A stretch of 11,137 nucleotides of DNA from an uncultured Eubacterium sp. (lineage in GTDB: Bacteria > Bacillota_A > Clostridia > Lachnospirales > Lachnospiraceae). A program made the translations under genes and the position numbers. The stretch is from the NCBI GenBank assembly GCA_947653505.1, contig CANTHI010000067.1, positions 1 through 11,137 on the forward strand, in the 5' to 3' direction. Positions 1 through 6,737 of this stretch are shown in pieces (positions within the stretch are counted from its first letter, which is position 1; each line of letters opens with the position of its first letter). Under the pieces are notes generated by a model. The model searched no databases, was not told where the DNA came from, and saw nothing but the letters and a program-made list of their open reading frames with translations.

Positions 1-246
1 AAGGCAATATGGAAGGAAAAGACATCATTAGCTGGTGGGACATCAGAAGAAGGGTTCCGGTATTACCGGTTTTATAACTATCATTCTAAGGAGGAGTTTT
101 CGGAATGTGCAGACTTTGTAACAGAGAATCAGCTGTATGATACCGGAGAGCGGCTGCAGTATGGAGACCAGCTGTTAATGCTGTCCACCTGTGAATATTC
201 AAAACCAAACGGACGTCTGGTGATTGTAGCAAAGAGGACAGGCTGA
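1..246 (+). CDS. srtB: Class B sortase, C-terminal fragment (5' end outside window)
   Basis: Only the last 81 residues are present, because the reading frame is open from base 1 and the gene begins before the window. The fragment carries the core of a sortase active site: LSTC (catalytic Cys at visible residue 64), followed eight residues later by the catalytic Arg (R72) in NGRLVIVAKR. This Cys-to-Arg spacing and the preceding YGDQLLM strand are typical of class B sortases; the catalytic His would lie upstream and cannot be seen. Class B sortases are membrane-anchored, extracytoplasmic cysteine transpeptidases that cleave an NPxTN-like sorting signal and join the protein to peptidoglycan or, in some families, to pilins. 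The stop is 65 bp before the next gene with no terminator between, so co-transcription with the CAP-domain protein is possible. The class is confident from the motif; the substrate is unknown. Confidence 0.88.
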   Translation, partial: KAIWKEKTSLAGGTSEEGFRYYRFYNYHSKEEFSECADFVTENQLYDTGERLQYGDQLLMLSTCEYSKPNGRLVIVAKRTG

Positions 247-300
247 GTTCATAGAAAATCATACAGCAGATGGCATTGAAACACACACAACTTATCCAGA

Positions 301-306
301 AAGGAG
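301..306 (+). promoter_or_regulatory. Ribosome binding site that sets the start of the CAP-domain protein
   Basis: AAGGAG lies 5 bp before the ATG at 312. An upstream in-frame ATG at 270 has no comparable site and would add 14 residues ahead of the Lys-rich n-region of a normal signal peptide, so 312 is preferred. Confidence 0.75.
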
Positions 307-311
307 TTCAC

Positions 312-2327
312 ATGAATTTATCAGACAAAAAAAAGAAGTATTTTATGATTACGTTTTCCATGTTTTTTGTTATGATGACGGCAGTTTTATTTAGCGGGAG
401 TCATATGCAGGTACATGCTTCCACTTATTCACAGGGCATGAATATCAGATACCGGACGCAGCAGGAAATCCGCAGTTATGTAGCGTCTAACCATGCGGGC
501 AGAAATGACAGCCTCAGCTTTACCAAAAATCCTTATACAGAACTGCCGTATGATCCGGGCAGGCTGACCGAGGCGACGCAGCAGTCCGCGTTAAATATGC
601 TTAACCAGATGCGTTATATTGCAGGTATTTCTGATAATGTCACAATCTCCAGTAAATATTGCGAATATGCACAGGCAGCGGCGCTGGTAAATTATTTAAA
701 TGGACAGACTTCCCATTATCCGGACCGTCCATATGCGATAGGAGAAACTTTGTACCAGACAGCGTTACGGGGAGCAACAAATTCTAATAACGCATGGACA
801 ACCTGGGGACAGAGCGGACTGAACGAGACGATCGTATCTGCCTGGATGGGAAATGCAGAAGGCTCAGATATCGCGACACTGGAACAGCGCAGATGGCTGC
901 TGAATCCGCAGATGAAAGAAACCGGATTTGGTGTAGTAAGCGGGATCAAAGGCACATTCAGCAGTGTTTATGCAACAGACACGACAAATACACTGGCCTA
1001 CGAGTCAGGCGTAGCATGGCCTGCACGGACGATGCCGGTGGAATATTTTGAGGAAAATTATCCGTGGAGCTATAGTGTGGGCCATACTGTAAACGCGAAT
1101 GACATTCAGGTAACGCTGACACGTTACAGAGATTATAAGACATGGACTTTTTCAAACTCTTCGGCAGATGGAGATTTTTATGTAAATAATAATACATATG
1201 GACAGACCGGATGTATCATTTTCCGTCCATCTTTGCAGAGTATCGGAGAATATAGAAACGGGGATTCTTTTCAGGTAACGATTAAAGGAACTGGCACTCC
1301 GGTTTCCTATAATGTGGATTTCTTTAATCTGGGTCTGCCAAAAATAACGTATACGGTTTATTTTAACAGTGAGGGCGGCAGTGCCGTGTCTCCGGTCGTA
1401 GTAAATGAAATGGGAACTATTTCCCCGCTGCCGGTAACTACTAAGCAAAACGCACAGTTTCTTGGATGGTATACTGCGGAAAACGGACAGGGTAGCAGAC
1501 TGACAGAATCTACAATCATTAACAAAAATATTACATATTATGCGCATTGGAGCACGAACAAGGCACTGACAGATATCTCCGTAGCGTATAACGGGCTGAA
1601 ATATGCAGGAGCAAATGTATCGGACGGACTGGTAGTACAGGCGCATTATGCAAATGGAACGTCAGAGAGAGTATACAGCTTTTCCGTATCGTCACGTACA
1701 CTGGTGACTGGTACAAACCGGATACAGGTTACTTATGGCGGAATCACAAAAATAATCGAAATTACTGTAAGCGGTACGCCGGGTGAAGTCCAGAATCCTC
1801 CGGTAACAGATAATCAGCAGTTTTATGAGATCTTCTTCCATCCGAATGGCGGTACGAATCTGAATTATCAGAAGATATCGCTTGCAGTCGGAGATGAGAT
1901 TGACGCGCTGCCAACTGTTGAGCGGGCAAATTACAGATTTAAGGGCTGGTATACCAAAGCATCCGGCGGCAAAAAAATCAGCAAATCCACAATTCCGAAT
2001 GCAGAGACAGTGCTGTACGCACAGTGGGTAAGAATCACAAAACCACAGCGGGTAGCAACTCCATCGTTTGCATCCAATGAGAATGGACAGCTGAAAGTAA
2101 AGGTTGACGCGGTAAACGGAGCGGAAGGCTACGAGATCGCTTATTCTACAAGCAAGGATTTCTCATCGAATGTGAAAAAAGTATCGACTTATTATACAAC
2201 AAAAACACTGAAAAACCTTCAGAGAGGAAAAATCTATTATATCAGGGTCCGCGCATACAAAGTGGATTCGATGGAACGTAAAATCTATGGTAAATATAGC
2301 GCGATCAGAGGTGTGAAGGTATCATAA
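312..2327 (+). CDS. Secreted CAP-domain protein with two InlB B-repeats, an Ig-like domain and an Fn3-like domain
   Basis: This is a 671-residue exported protein. It starts with a signal peptide: a KKKK n-region, a Phe/Met-rich hydrophobic core and likely cleavage after VHA near residue 36. A CAP/SCP-like domain follows at about residues 93-230, with cavity residues H135 (SHYP) and E145 (GETLY) and the late block RRWLLNP. The motif normally read as GHRRW is EQRRW here, so the second cavity His is replaced by Q192. Next come an InlB B-repeat (about 345-415, ending FLGWYT...YYAHW), a bacterial Ig-like domain (about 420-487), a second InlB repeat (505-575, FKGWYT...YAQW) and a C-terminal Fn3-like domain (about 577-671). 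Such modular proteins are usually surface-exposed; the CAP domain's activity in bacteria is mostly unknown. No LPXTG/NPxTN sorting signal or hydrophobic tail is present at the C terminus, so it is probably released or held non-covalently. It follows the sortase gene by 65 bp and ends before a strong terminator. Confidence 0.88.
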   Translation: MNLSDKKKKYFMITFSMFFVMMTAVLFSGSHMQVHASTYSQGMNIRYRTQQEIRSYVASNHAGRNDSLSFTKNPYTELPYDPGRLTEATQQSALNMLNQMRYIAGISDNVTISSKYCEYAQAAALVNYLNGQTSHYPDRPYAIGETLYQTALRGATNSNNAWTTWGQSGLNETIVSAWMGNAEGSDIATLEQRRWLLNPQMKETGFGVVSGIKGTFSSVYATDTTNTLAYESGVAWPARTMPVEYFEENYPWSYSVGHTVNANDIQVTLTRYRDYKTWTFSNSSADGDFYVNNNTYGQTGCIIFRPSLQSIGEYRNGDSFQVTIKGTGTPVSYNVDFFNLGLPKITYTVYFNSEGGSAVSPVVVNEMGTISPLPVTTKQNAQFLGWYTAENGQGSRLTESTIINKNITYYAHWSTNKALTDISVAYNGLKYAGANVSDGLVVQAHYANGTSERVYSFSVSSRTLVTGTNRIQVTYGGITKIIEITVSGTPGEVQNPPVTDNQQFYEIFFHPNGGTNLNYQKISLAVGDEIDALPTVERANYRFKGWYTKASGGKKISKSTIPNAETVLYAQWVRITKPQRVATPSFASNENGQLKVKVDAVNGAEGYEIAYSTSKDFSSNVKKVSTYYTTKTLKNLQRGKIYYIRVRAYKVDSMERKIYGKYSAIRGVKVS

Positions 2328-2368
2328 GGTTCACAGCAGCGAGAGATATCCTGTATTTTTAGGAAAAA

Positions 2369-2405
2369 CCAGCCCACTGTAAAAGACAGGGGCTGGATTT
2401 TTTTT
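2369..2405 (+). terminator. Rho-independent terminator after the CAP-domain gene
   Basis: A perfect 7-bp GC-rich arm pair (CCAGCCC with GGGCTGG) is extended by a 4-bp inner pair (CTGT/ACAG) around a single bulged A, with loop AAAAG. It is followed at once by a run of eight T (2398-2405). It lies 41 bp after the stop codon and separates this unit from the nfeD-like promoter. Confidence 0.9.
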
Positions 2406-2412
2406 CTTTACA

Positions 2413-2441
2413 TTGTAATTTTCACACATTCCTGATACAAT
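2413..2441 (+). promoter_or_regulatory. Putative sigma-A promoter for the NfeD-phospholipase unit
   Basis: TTGTAA (2413-2418) and TACAAT (2436-2441) are separated by exactly 17 bp, just after the terminator and about 60 bp before the NfeD start. Each hexamer departs slightly from TTGACA/TATAAT. This was read by eye and is not experimentally shown. Confidence 0.55.
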
Positions 2442-2501
2442 AAAAATAAAATATATCAGATACAGATGTCTTAGCAGACAGCAGACGGAGGAGGTTGGAT
2501 T

Positions 2502-2948
2502 ATGAGGGAATTTATAACATCACCGGTTTTTATCTGGCTGGCACTGATGATTTTGTTTATTATAGCAGAGATTATCACAGTCGGACTTACAAGTATCTGG
2601 TTTGCGGGAGGAGCATTGGCAGCCCTGCTTTCTGCGATCGCGGGATTTGGACTGGTAGTTCAGGTTATCCTGTTTTTTGCAGTATCCCTTTTGCTGCTGT
2701 TTTTCACCAGACCGTTTGCCATGAAATATGTAAAGCCGCATAATATCCGGACAAATTATGAGGATGTTATAGGCAGGGAGGTGCTGGTCTCTGAGCGGAT
2801 TGACAACAGGGCAGGAACCGGGACCGCAGTTTTTAACGGCCAGGAATGGACGGCGCGGAGCACAGAAGATGACGTCGTCATTGAAGCGGGAATTATGGCA
2901 CAGGTAAAAGAGATCAAAGGAGTAAAGCTGTACGTAACGTGCAGATGA
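2502..2948 (+). CDS. Short NfeD family membrane protein
   Basis: This 148-residue protein begins at an ATG with a strong Shine-Dalgarno (GGAGGAGG, 2487-2494, 7 bp spacing). Residues about 9-27, 31-48 and 51-69 are hydrophobic membrane segments. From about residue 86 a soluble beta-rich tail follows, with the NfeD OB-fold pattern: an IGREVLVSERI opening strand, a TGTAVFNGQEW turn and strand, WTARS (116-120), and a closing VKEIKGVKLYV strand. Short NfeD proteins consist of the membrane part plus the OB domain and lack the ClpP-like protease part of long NfeD. They usually pair with an SPFH/flotillin-type protein in membrane microdomains. No SPFH gene is adjacent here; the next gene, 21 bp downstream, encodes a phospholipase C family protein and is probably co-transcribed. 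Family assignment is strong; the cellular role is inferred. Confidence 0.88.
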   Translation: MREFITSPVFIWLALMILFIIAEIITVGLTSIWFAGGALAALLSAIAGFGLVVQVILFFAVSLLLLFFTRPFAMKYVKPHNIRTNYEDVIGREVLVSERIDNRAGTGTAVFNGQEWTARSTEDDVVIEAGIMAQVKEIKGVKLYVTCR

Positions 2949-2969
2949 CAGGCAGGAGGGGCAGGACAG

Positions 2970-3947
2970 ATGCCGGGATTTACAACACATTATATATTTG
3001 GAGTCAAAAATTACAGACGGCTCTGGCAGGAGGGCTCCTGTCAGACGCTGCTGCAAAGTATTCAAAGACATAAAAAAGTGTTTCATCTGGGATTGCAGGG
3101 ACCGGATATTTTTTTCTATCATCTGGCTTCACAGCTAAAAAAAGTCCGGCCGGGGTCTGTTGCGCATACGAGATGGACAGGAGATTTTTTGGAATGTCTG
3201 ATCCACGCACCAGAGCTTTTTTCGAAGACAGAACACAGACAGATGGCGCAGGCGTATGCGGCGGGATTTATCGGACATTATGTGCTGGATACGCAGATGC
3301 ATCCATACGTCTATGACCGGACCGGGATCGGAGAAGAATTAAAGAAAAAAGGGTATGCAGACCATATTGCGCTGGAGTGTGATATAGATGCAGCGCTGCT
3401 GATGCGGTATGCAAAATGTCTTCCGTCTGCGTTTCCATATGGAAAGACGATTGCGGTTGATAAAAAGGCAGCAGGTATAGTGGCAGAGATTTTGTATGAT
3501 GCATACCATAATGTATATGAAGAGCTGGGGCTTGGGAAAAGTTTTTTTTCCAGAGCAATATGGTCGATGCAGATCGGAACGAGACTGACGTATAATCCCC
3601 ATAATTATAAACGGCAGGTGGCGGAAACGGCTGAACGGATTTTATTCGGGCGGCCCCAGATATCACCTGTGATACCGGATGATTTTGTACAATCTACAAA
3701 AGATCCGCTGAATCTGGAACACAGGCAATGGCATAATCCGTGGGATTTGCAGCAAAGCTTTTGTGACAGCGTGCCAGAGCTGATAAAAAAAGCCTCCGGA
3801 CGCTACCAGAAGGCTTTAAAGCTGCTGAATGAACTTTATGAGACAGATGCACATCAGGCTGCGTATGATGAGACAGGAAAGCGGCTGGGTAAATTTTTAG
3901 GACAACAGTCTTTTCACAGCGGTCTGGACTGGATACTGGGAGAATAA
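2970..3947 (+). CDS. Zinc-dependent phospholipase C family protein
   Basis: The protein has 325 residues, with AGGAGG (2954-2959) 10 bp before the ATG. It matches the zinc-dependent phospholipase C family (Zn_dep_PLPC), an alpha-helical fold that binds metal through His and Asp residues. Visible marks are the N-terminal TTHYIFG (H7), the GPDIFFYH block (D46, H51), H66, the central helix GFIGHYVLDTQMHPY (H103, D107, H111) and DHIALECDID (H132, E136). Characterised relatives hydrolyse phosphatidylcholine and similar lipids, but most clostridial members of this uncharacterised branch have no tested substrate. No signal peptide is evident: the N terminus is short and polar, so it probably acts in the cytoplasm or at the inner membrane face rather than as a secreted toxin. 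Pairing with an NfeD membrane protein suggests a membrane-linked role. Enzymatic activity is inferred. Confidence 0.82.
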   Translation: MPGFTTHYIFGVKNYRRLWQEGSCQTLLQSIQRHKKVFHLGLQGPDIFFYHLASQLKKVRPGSVAHTRWTGDFLECLIHAPELFSKTEHRQMAQAYAAGFIGHYVLDTQMHPYVYDRTGIGEELKKKGYADHIALECDIDAALLMRYAKCLPSAFPYGKTIAVDKKAAGIVAEILYDAYHNVYEELGLGKSFFSRAIWSMQIGTRLTYNPHNYKRQVAETAERILFGRPQISPVIPDDFVQSTKDPLNLEHRQWHNPWDLQQSFCDSVPELIKKASGRYQKALKLLNELYETDAHQAAYDETGKRLGKFLGQQSFHSGLDWILGE

Positions 3948-3966
3948 TGCTGTCCTGTACGTATGG

Positions 3967-4911
3967 TTACATCTGGCTGTCCTGAAAAAATGTCTGGATC
4001 TGATGCCAGATCGTGTCCATCAGCCGGCGACGGGTTCTGACTCCGGCCCATGCGATATGCGGTGTGATCAGAAGCTTTCCGCTGTCTTTGATGGATTTTA
4101 ACGGATTATCAGCACGCATTGGCTCTGCGGATAATACATCCAGCCCTGCAGCCGCCAGTTCTCCTGCCTGCAGGGCGTCAGCGAGATCCTGCTCCACGAC
4201 AACCGGTCCACGGCCAAGATTCAGGAAAATAGCGCTTTTTTTCATCTGCTGGAAGGCGTCACGGTTCATCAGTCCTTCGGTCCGGTCTGTTAGTGGCGCA
4301 TGTACGGAAAGAATGTCACTTTCGGATAGCAGCTCCTGAAAAGACACACGTTCGTAGTCCGGATGATTATGCTGACCGGAAGCAGAATAATAAATGACGT
4401 TGCAGCCAAATGCGCGGGCGACCTGCGCGACACGCTGCCCGATTGCACCAAGTCCGAGAATCCCCCATGTCATCCCGTATAATTCCTGAAATACATTGTC
4501 AAAATGCGTGAAGGTTGTATTGTCTACATAGGCTTCACTCTTTACATAGTTATCATAATAGGGCAGTTTTTCTAAAAGATAAAACAGCATTGCGAACGTA
4601 TGCTGCGTGACACATTCTGTAGAATATCCGGTAACATTGCGCCATGCGATTCCCCGCCGGGCCAGATATTCTTTGTCCAGATTGTTTGTGCCGGTTGCTG
4701 TGACACAGACCAGTTTTAAGTGAGAAGCTTCTGCCAGTGTACCGGCGTTTACAAGCATTTTGTTTAAGATAATGACGTCAGCATCCGCAATCCGCCCGCG
4801 CATTTCCTCCGGAGAGGAAAATCCGTAGATGGTGACAGAGCCAAGCTGCCCAAACTTTGTCAGATCAATGTCTTTGCCGATGGTGTCGGCGTCTAAAAAT
4901 ACGATATTCAT
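3967..4911 (-). CDS. D-2-hydroxyacid dehydrogenase (NAD(P)-dependent)
   Basis: This 314-residue enzyme belongs to the D-isomer-specific 2-hydroxyacid dehydrogenases, which reduce 2-keto acids such as hydroxypyruvate to D-2-hydroxyacids. The nucleotide-binding fold is marked by GLGAIG (153-158). The catalytic trio is present: R234 (NLGRGPVV), E263 (LSAEP) and H285 (TPHIAW). The overall layout is most like glycerate dehydrogenase/hydroxypyruvate reductase proteins of Firmicutes, but the substrate cannot be fixed from sequence. The end of beta strand 2, VIYYSAS (about 173-178), has Ser where NAD-specific enzymes usually carry Asp, leaving the cofactor open. The start at 4911 is chosen because GGAG lies 6 bp upstream on this strand and the protein then opens with the expected MNIVFLD strand; the frame is open farther upstream but that part is low-complexity and unlike the family. 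It converges on the phospholipase gene and is divergent from the flippase operon. Confidence 0.92.
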   Translation of the reverse strand: MNIVFLDADTIGKDIDLTKFGQLGSVTIYGFSSPEEMRGRIADADVIILNKMLVNAGTLAEASHLKLVCVTATGTNNLDKEYLARRGIAWRNVTGYSTECVTQHTFAMLFYLLEKLPYYDNYVKSEAYVDNTTFTHFDNVFQELYGMTWGILGLGAIGQRVAQVARAFGCNVIYYSASGQHNHPDYERVSFQELLSESDILSVHAPLTDRTEGLMNRDAFQQMKKSAIFLNLGRGPVVVEQDLADALQAGELAAAGLDVLSAEPMRADNPLKSIKDSGKLLITPHIAWAGVRTRRRLMDTIWHQIQTFFQDSQM

Positions 4912-4917
4912 GATGTG

Positions 4918-4921
4918 CTCC
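4918..4921 (-). promoter_or_regulatory. Ribosome binding site that sets the dehydrogenase start
   Basis: On the minus strand this reads GGAG in the context GGAAAGGAG, 6 bp before the ATG at 4911. It supports this start over the longer open frame that runs to 5073. Confidence 0.7.
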
Positions 4922-4945
4922 TTTCCTTTTTCTCCTATTCCGTAT

Positions 4946-4951
4946 ATTATA
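4946..4951 (-). promoter_or_regulatory. Putative -10 element of the dehydrogenase promoter
   Basis: The minus strand reads TATAAT here, inside a very AT-rich tract, which would give a leader of about 25-30 bases. No good -35 hexamer is seen at 16-18 bp, so the call rests on the -10 alone. Confidence 0.4.
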
Positions 4952-4975
4952 CTATAATAAAATATTGAAAAACAG

Positions 4976-5004
4976 TTAAAATTGCAAGAAAAATATGGTA
5001 TACT
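4976..5004 (+). promoter_or_regulatory. Putative extended -10 promoter of the flippase operon
   Basis: TATACT (4999-5004) is preceded by TGG, giving an extended -10 (TGn). A weak -35, TTAAAA (4976-4981), lies 17 bp upstream. Transcription would start near 5011, leaving a leader of about 80 bases that contains a small GGCAG/CTGCC hairpin (5052-5071) just before the ribosome site AGGAG (5079-5083). It lies back to back with the dehydrogenase promoter. Confidence 0.55.
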
Positions 5005-5093
5005 GTTCCTATCTATACTGTTTACACAAGAACCCTGTGATCTGACACGAGGGCAGAGCAGAATCACTGCCATGAATCAGGAGATATGACCAT

Positions 5094-6701
5094 ATGGCCG
5101 AAAAAAAGAAAAATGTACTGCTTCAGGGAGGTATTCTGGCTGGAGCAGGAATTATTACAAAAGTGATTGGATTTGCGTACCGCATCCCAATGAGCAATAT
5201 GATGGGTGGAGAAGGAAATGGTCTTTATTCTGTAGCGTTTGGAATCTACGGAATCGCATTGACGATTTCTTCTTATAGTCTGCCATTGGCGGTATCTAAA
5301 ATGGTATCTGCAAGAGTTGCAAAGGCGGAATATCAGAATATGCGCCGGGTGCTGGTCAGTGCACTGGTATATGCCCTGATTGCGGGAATGCTGGCTATGA
5401 ATGTTCTGTATCTGGGTGCGGGAGCAATGGAAAAAATATATCACAGACCTGGTATTGCACGGCCGTTGCGGGTATTGGCTCCAACGACGTTTATCGTAGC
5501 GCTGCTGGGAGTATTTCGCGGGTATTTTCAGGGGCATGGGGATATGGTGCCTACCTCGGTGTCCCAGATTCTGGAGCAGATGGTTAATGCTGCGATCAGT
5601 GTGTTTGCTACCTGGCAGTTTATGAAAATGTACGGGGCATCAGAGCAGGCGGCTTCTTATGCGGCGGCAGGCGGTACGCTCGGCACGCTGGCAGGTGCAG
5701 CGACAGCGCTTCTGTTTATTATGTATCTGTTTGGAACGACGCGAAACCGCTATATGAATAAGATCAATCCGGGGGAGCAGATTGAATCCGGCAGGGAGAT
5801 ATATAAAGGATTGTTTCTGACGATTATTCCGGTAATTCTGAGCCAGACGGTATATCAGATCGGTTACACGATTGATGATCTGATGTTTGGAAATCTGATG
5901 GCAATGCATGGTTTTAAAGACGAAGTCGTGACTTCACTGCAGGGTGTTTACAATGCGCAGTATAATCAGCTGGTGAATCTTCCGGTAGCGGTTGCCACTG
6001 CAATGGCGGCGTCTACACTTCCGAGTATTGTTTTATCCAGAATGCAGAACGATATGAAGGGAGTAAACCAGAAAATCACACAGGTTATAAAAGTAAACAT
6101 GGTTATTGCGTTTCCATCTGCGGTAGGACTGACGGTGCTGGCGGAACCGATTATGAAAATGCTGTTCCCAAGTCTTGTTACATACCAGAAAGAGGCCATT
6201 TTACTGCTTACGATGGGATCAGGTGCAGTTATTTTTTATGCGTTGTCTACACTGACGACTTCTATCCTGCAGGGATATAATTATATGAAGCTGCCGGTGA
6301 TTCATTCGGCTGTTTCGCTTGGGATTCATATCGTGCTGCTGGGAGTGCTGCTCGTATTTACGGAGCTGAATGTATATGCGCTGGTGATCTGCAACGTCAT
6401 TTTCCCAATGATCGTCAGTATGCTGAATTGTTATGCGATTACGAAAAGAATCGGCTATCGGTGGGAATATCTCAATACATTTATCAAGCCGTTGCTCGCT
6501 TCCGTGGCGATGGGAATGGTAGCATTTGCGGTGTATCAGGTATTTTATGAGGCGTTCAAAAATGTATATATTGTTTCTTTGATGGCGATAGGAGCGGCAG
6601 TTATCGTCTATGGAGTCGTGATTCTGCAGATCCGCTGCTTTAGTGAAGATGAGCTGTACTCGATTCCGGGCGGAAGGCTTCTGGCTCGTATGATGCGCTA
6701 A
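5094..6701 (+). CDS. MOP-superfamily flippase, SpoVB/YtgP (MurJ-like) type
   Basis: This 535-residue polytopic membrane protein has about 14 predicted membrane helices spread along its length. It belongs to the multidrug/oligosaccharidyl-lipid/polysaccharide exporter superfamily. Group marks are the opening GGILAGAGIITKVIGFAYRIP (about 12-32) and FRGYFQGHGDMVPTSVSQILEQ (141-162), a block typical of the SpoVB/YtgP branch of Firmicutes (YtgP is the MurJ-type lipid II flippase of Bacillus subtilis; SpoVB is needed for spore cortex). Its length fits both. The likely role is transbilayer movement of a lipid-linked cell-wall precursor, but vegetative and sporulation members cannot be told apart from sequence alone. 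AGGAG lies 10 bp before the ATG. It is the first gene of an operon with a DUF58 protein and a TgpA-like membrane protein; the following start codon is 9 to 36 bp away, depending on which is used. Confidence 0.88.
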   Translation: MAEKKKNVLLQGGILAGAGIITKVIGFAYRIPMSNMMGGEGNGLYSVAFGIYGIALTISSYSLPLAVSKMVSARVAKAEYQNMRRVLVSALVYALIAGMLAMNVLYLGAGAMEKIYHRPGIARPLRVLAPTTFIVALLGVFRGYFQGHGDMVPTSVSQILEQMVNAAISVFATWQFMKMYGASEQAASYAAAGGTLGTLAGAATALLFIMYLFGTTRNRYMNKINPGEQIESGREIYKGLFLTIIPVILSQTVYQIGYTIDDLMFGNLMAMHGFKDEVVTSLQGVYNAQYNQLVNLPVAVATAMAASTLPSIVLSRMQNDMKGVNQKITQVIKVNMVIAFPSAVGLTVLAEPIMKMLFPSLVTYQKEAILLLTMGSGAVIFYALSTLTTSILQGYNYMKLPVIHSAVSLGIHIVLLGVLLVFTELNVYALVICNVIFPMIVSMLNCYAITKRIGYRWEYLNTFIKPLLASVAMGMVAFAVYQVFYEAFKNVYIVSLMAIGAAVIVYGVVILQIRCFSEDELYSIPGGRLLARMMR

Positions 6702-6737
6702 TATGCGCAAGTGCATGGAATGAGGATCTATAATTAT

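Noticed and set aside
270..311. Longer N terminus of the CAP-domain protein starting at ATG 270
   Set aside because: No ribosome site at 270, whereas 312 has AAGGAG at good spacing and starts a normal signal peptide.
519..545. NPYTE and, farther on, NPPVTDN as class B sortase sorting signals in the CAP protein
   Set aside because: Both are internal, with no hydrophobic segment and basic tail after them, so they are chance matches.
1152..1646. Long minus-strand open frame inside the CAP gene, and similar antisense frames elsewhere (for example 2520-3122 and 10567-11055)
   Set aside because: No ribosome sites, no recognisable domains, odd compositions rich in Cys/His/Arg; they mirror well-supported genes on the other strand.
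4912..5073. N-terminal extension of the dehydrogenase by 54 residues
   Set aside because: The extension is unlike the family, spans the divergent promoter region, and the internal ATG at 4911 has a good ribosome site.
5072..5089. Five-codon leader peptide (ATG AAT CAG GAG ATA TGA) before the flippase
   Set aside because: It contains the flippase ribosome site itself, has no site of its own, and is short enough to occur by chance.
5010..5093. Riboswitch or structured leader upstream of the flippase
   Set aside because: Only a 5-bp GGCAG/CTGCC hairpin is seen, with no known riboswitch core and no terminator alternative.
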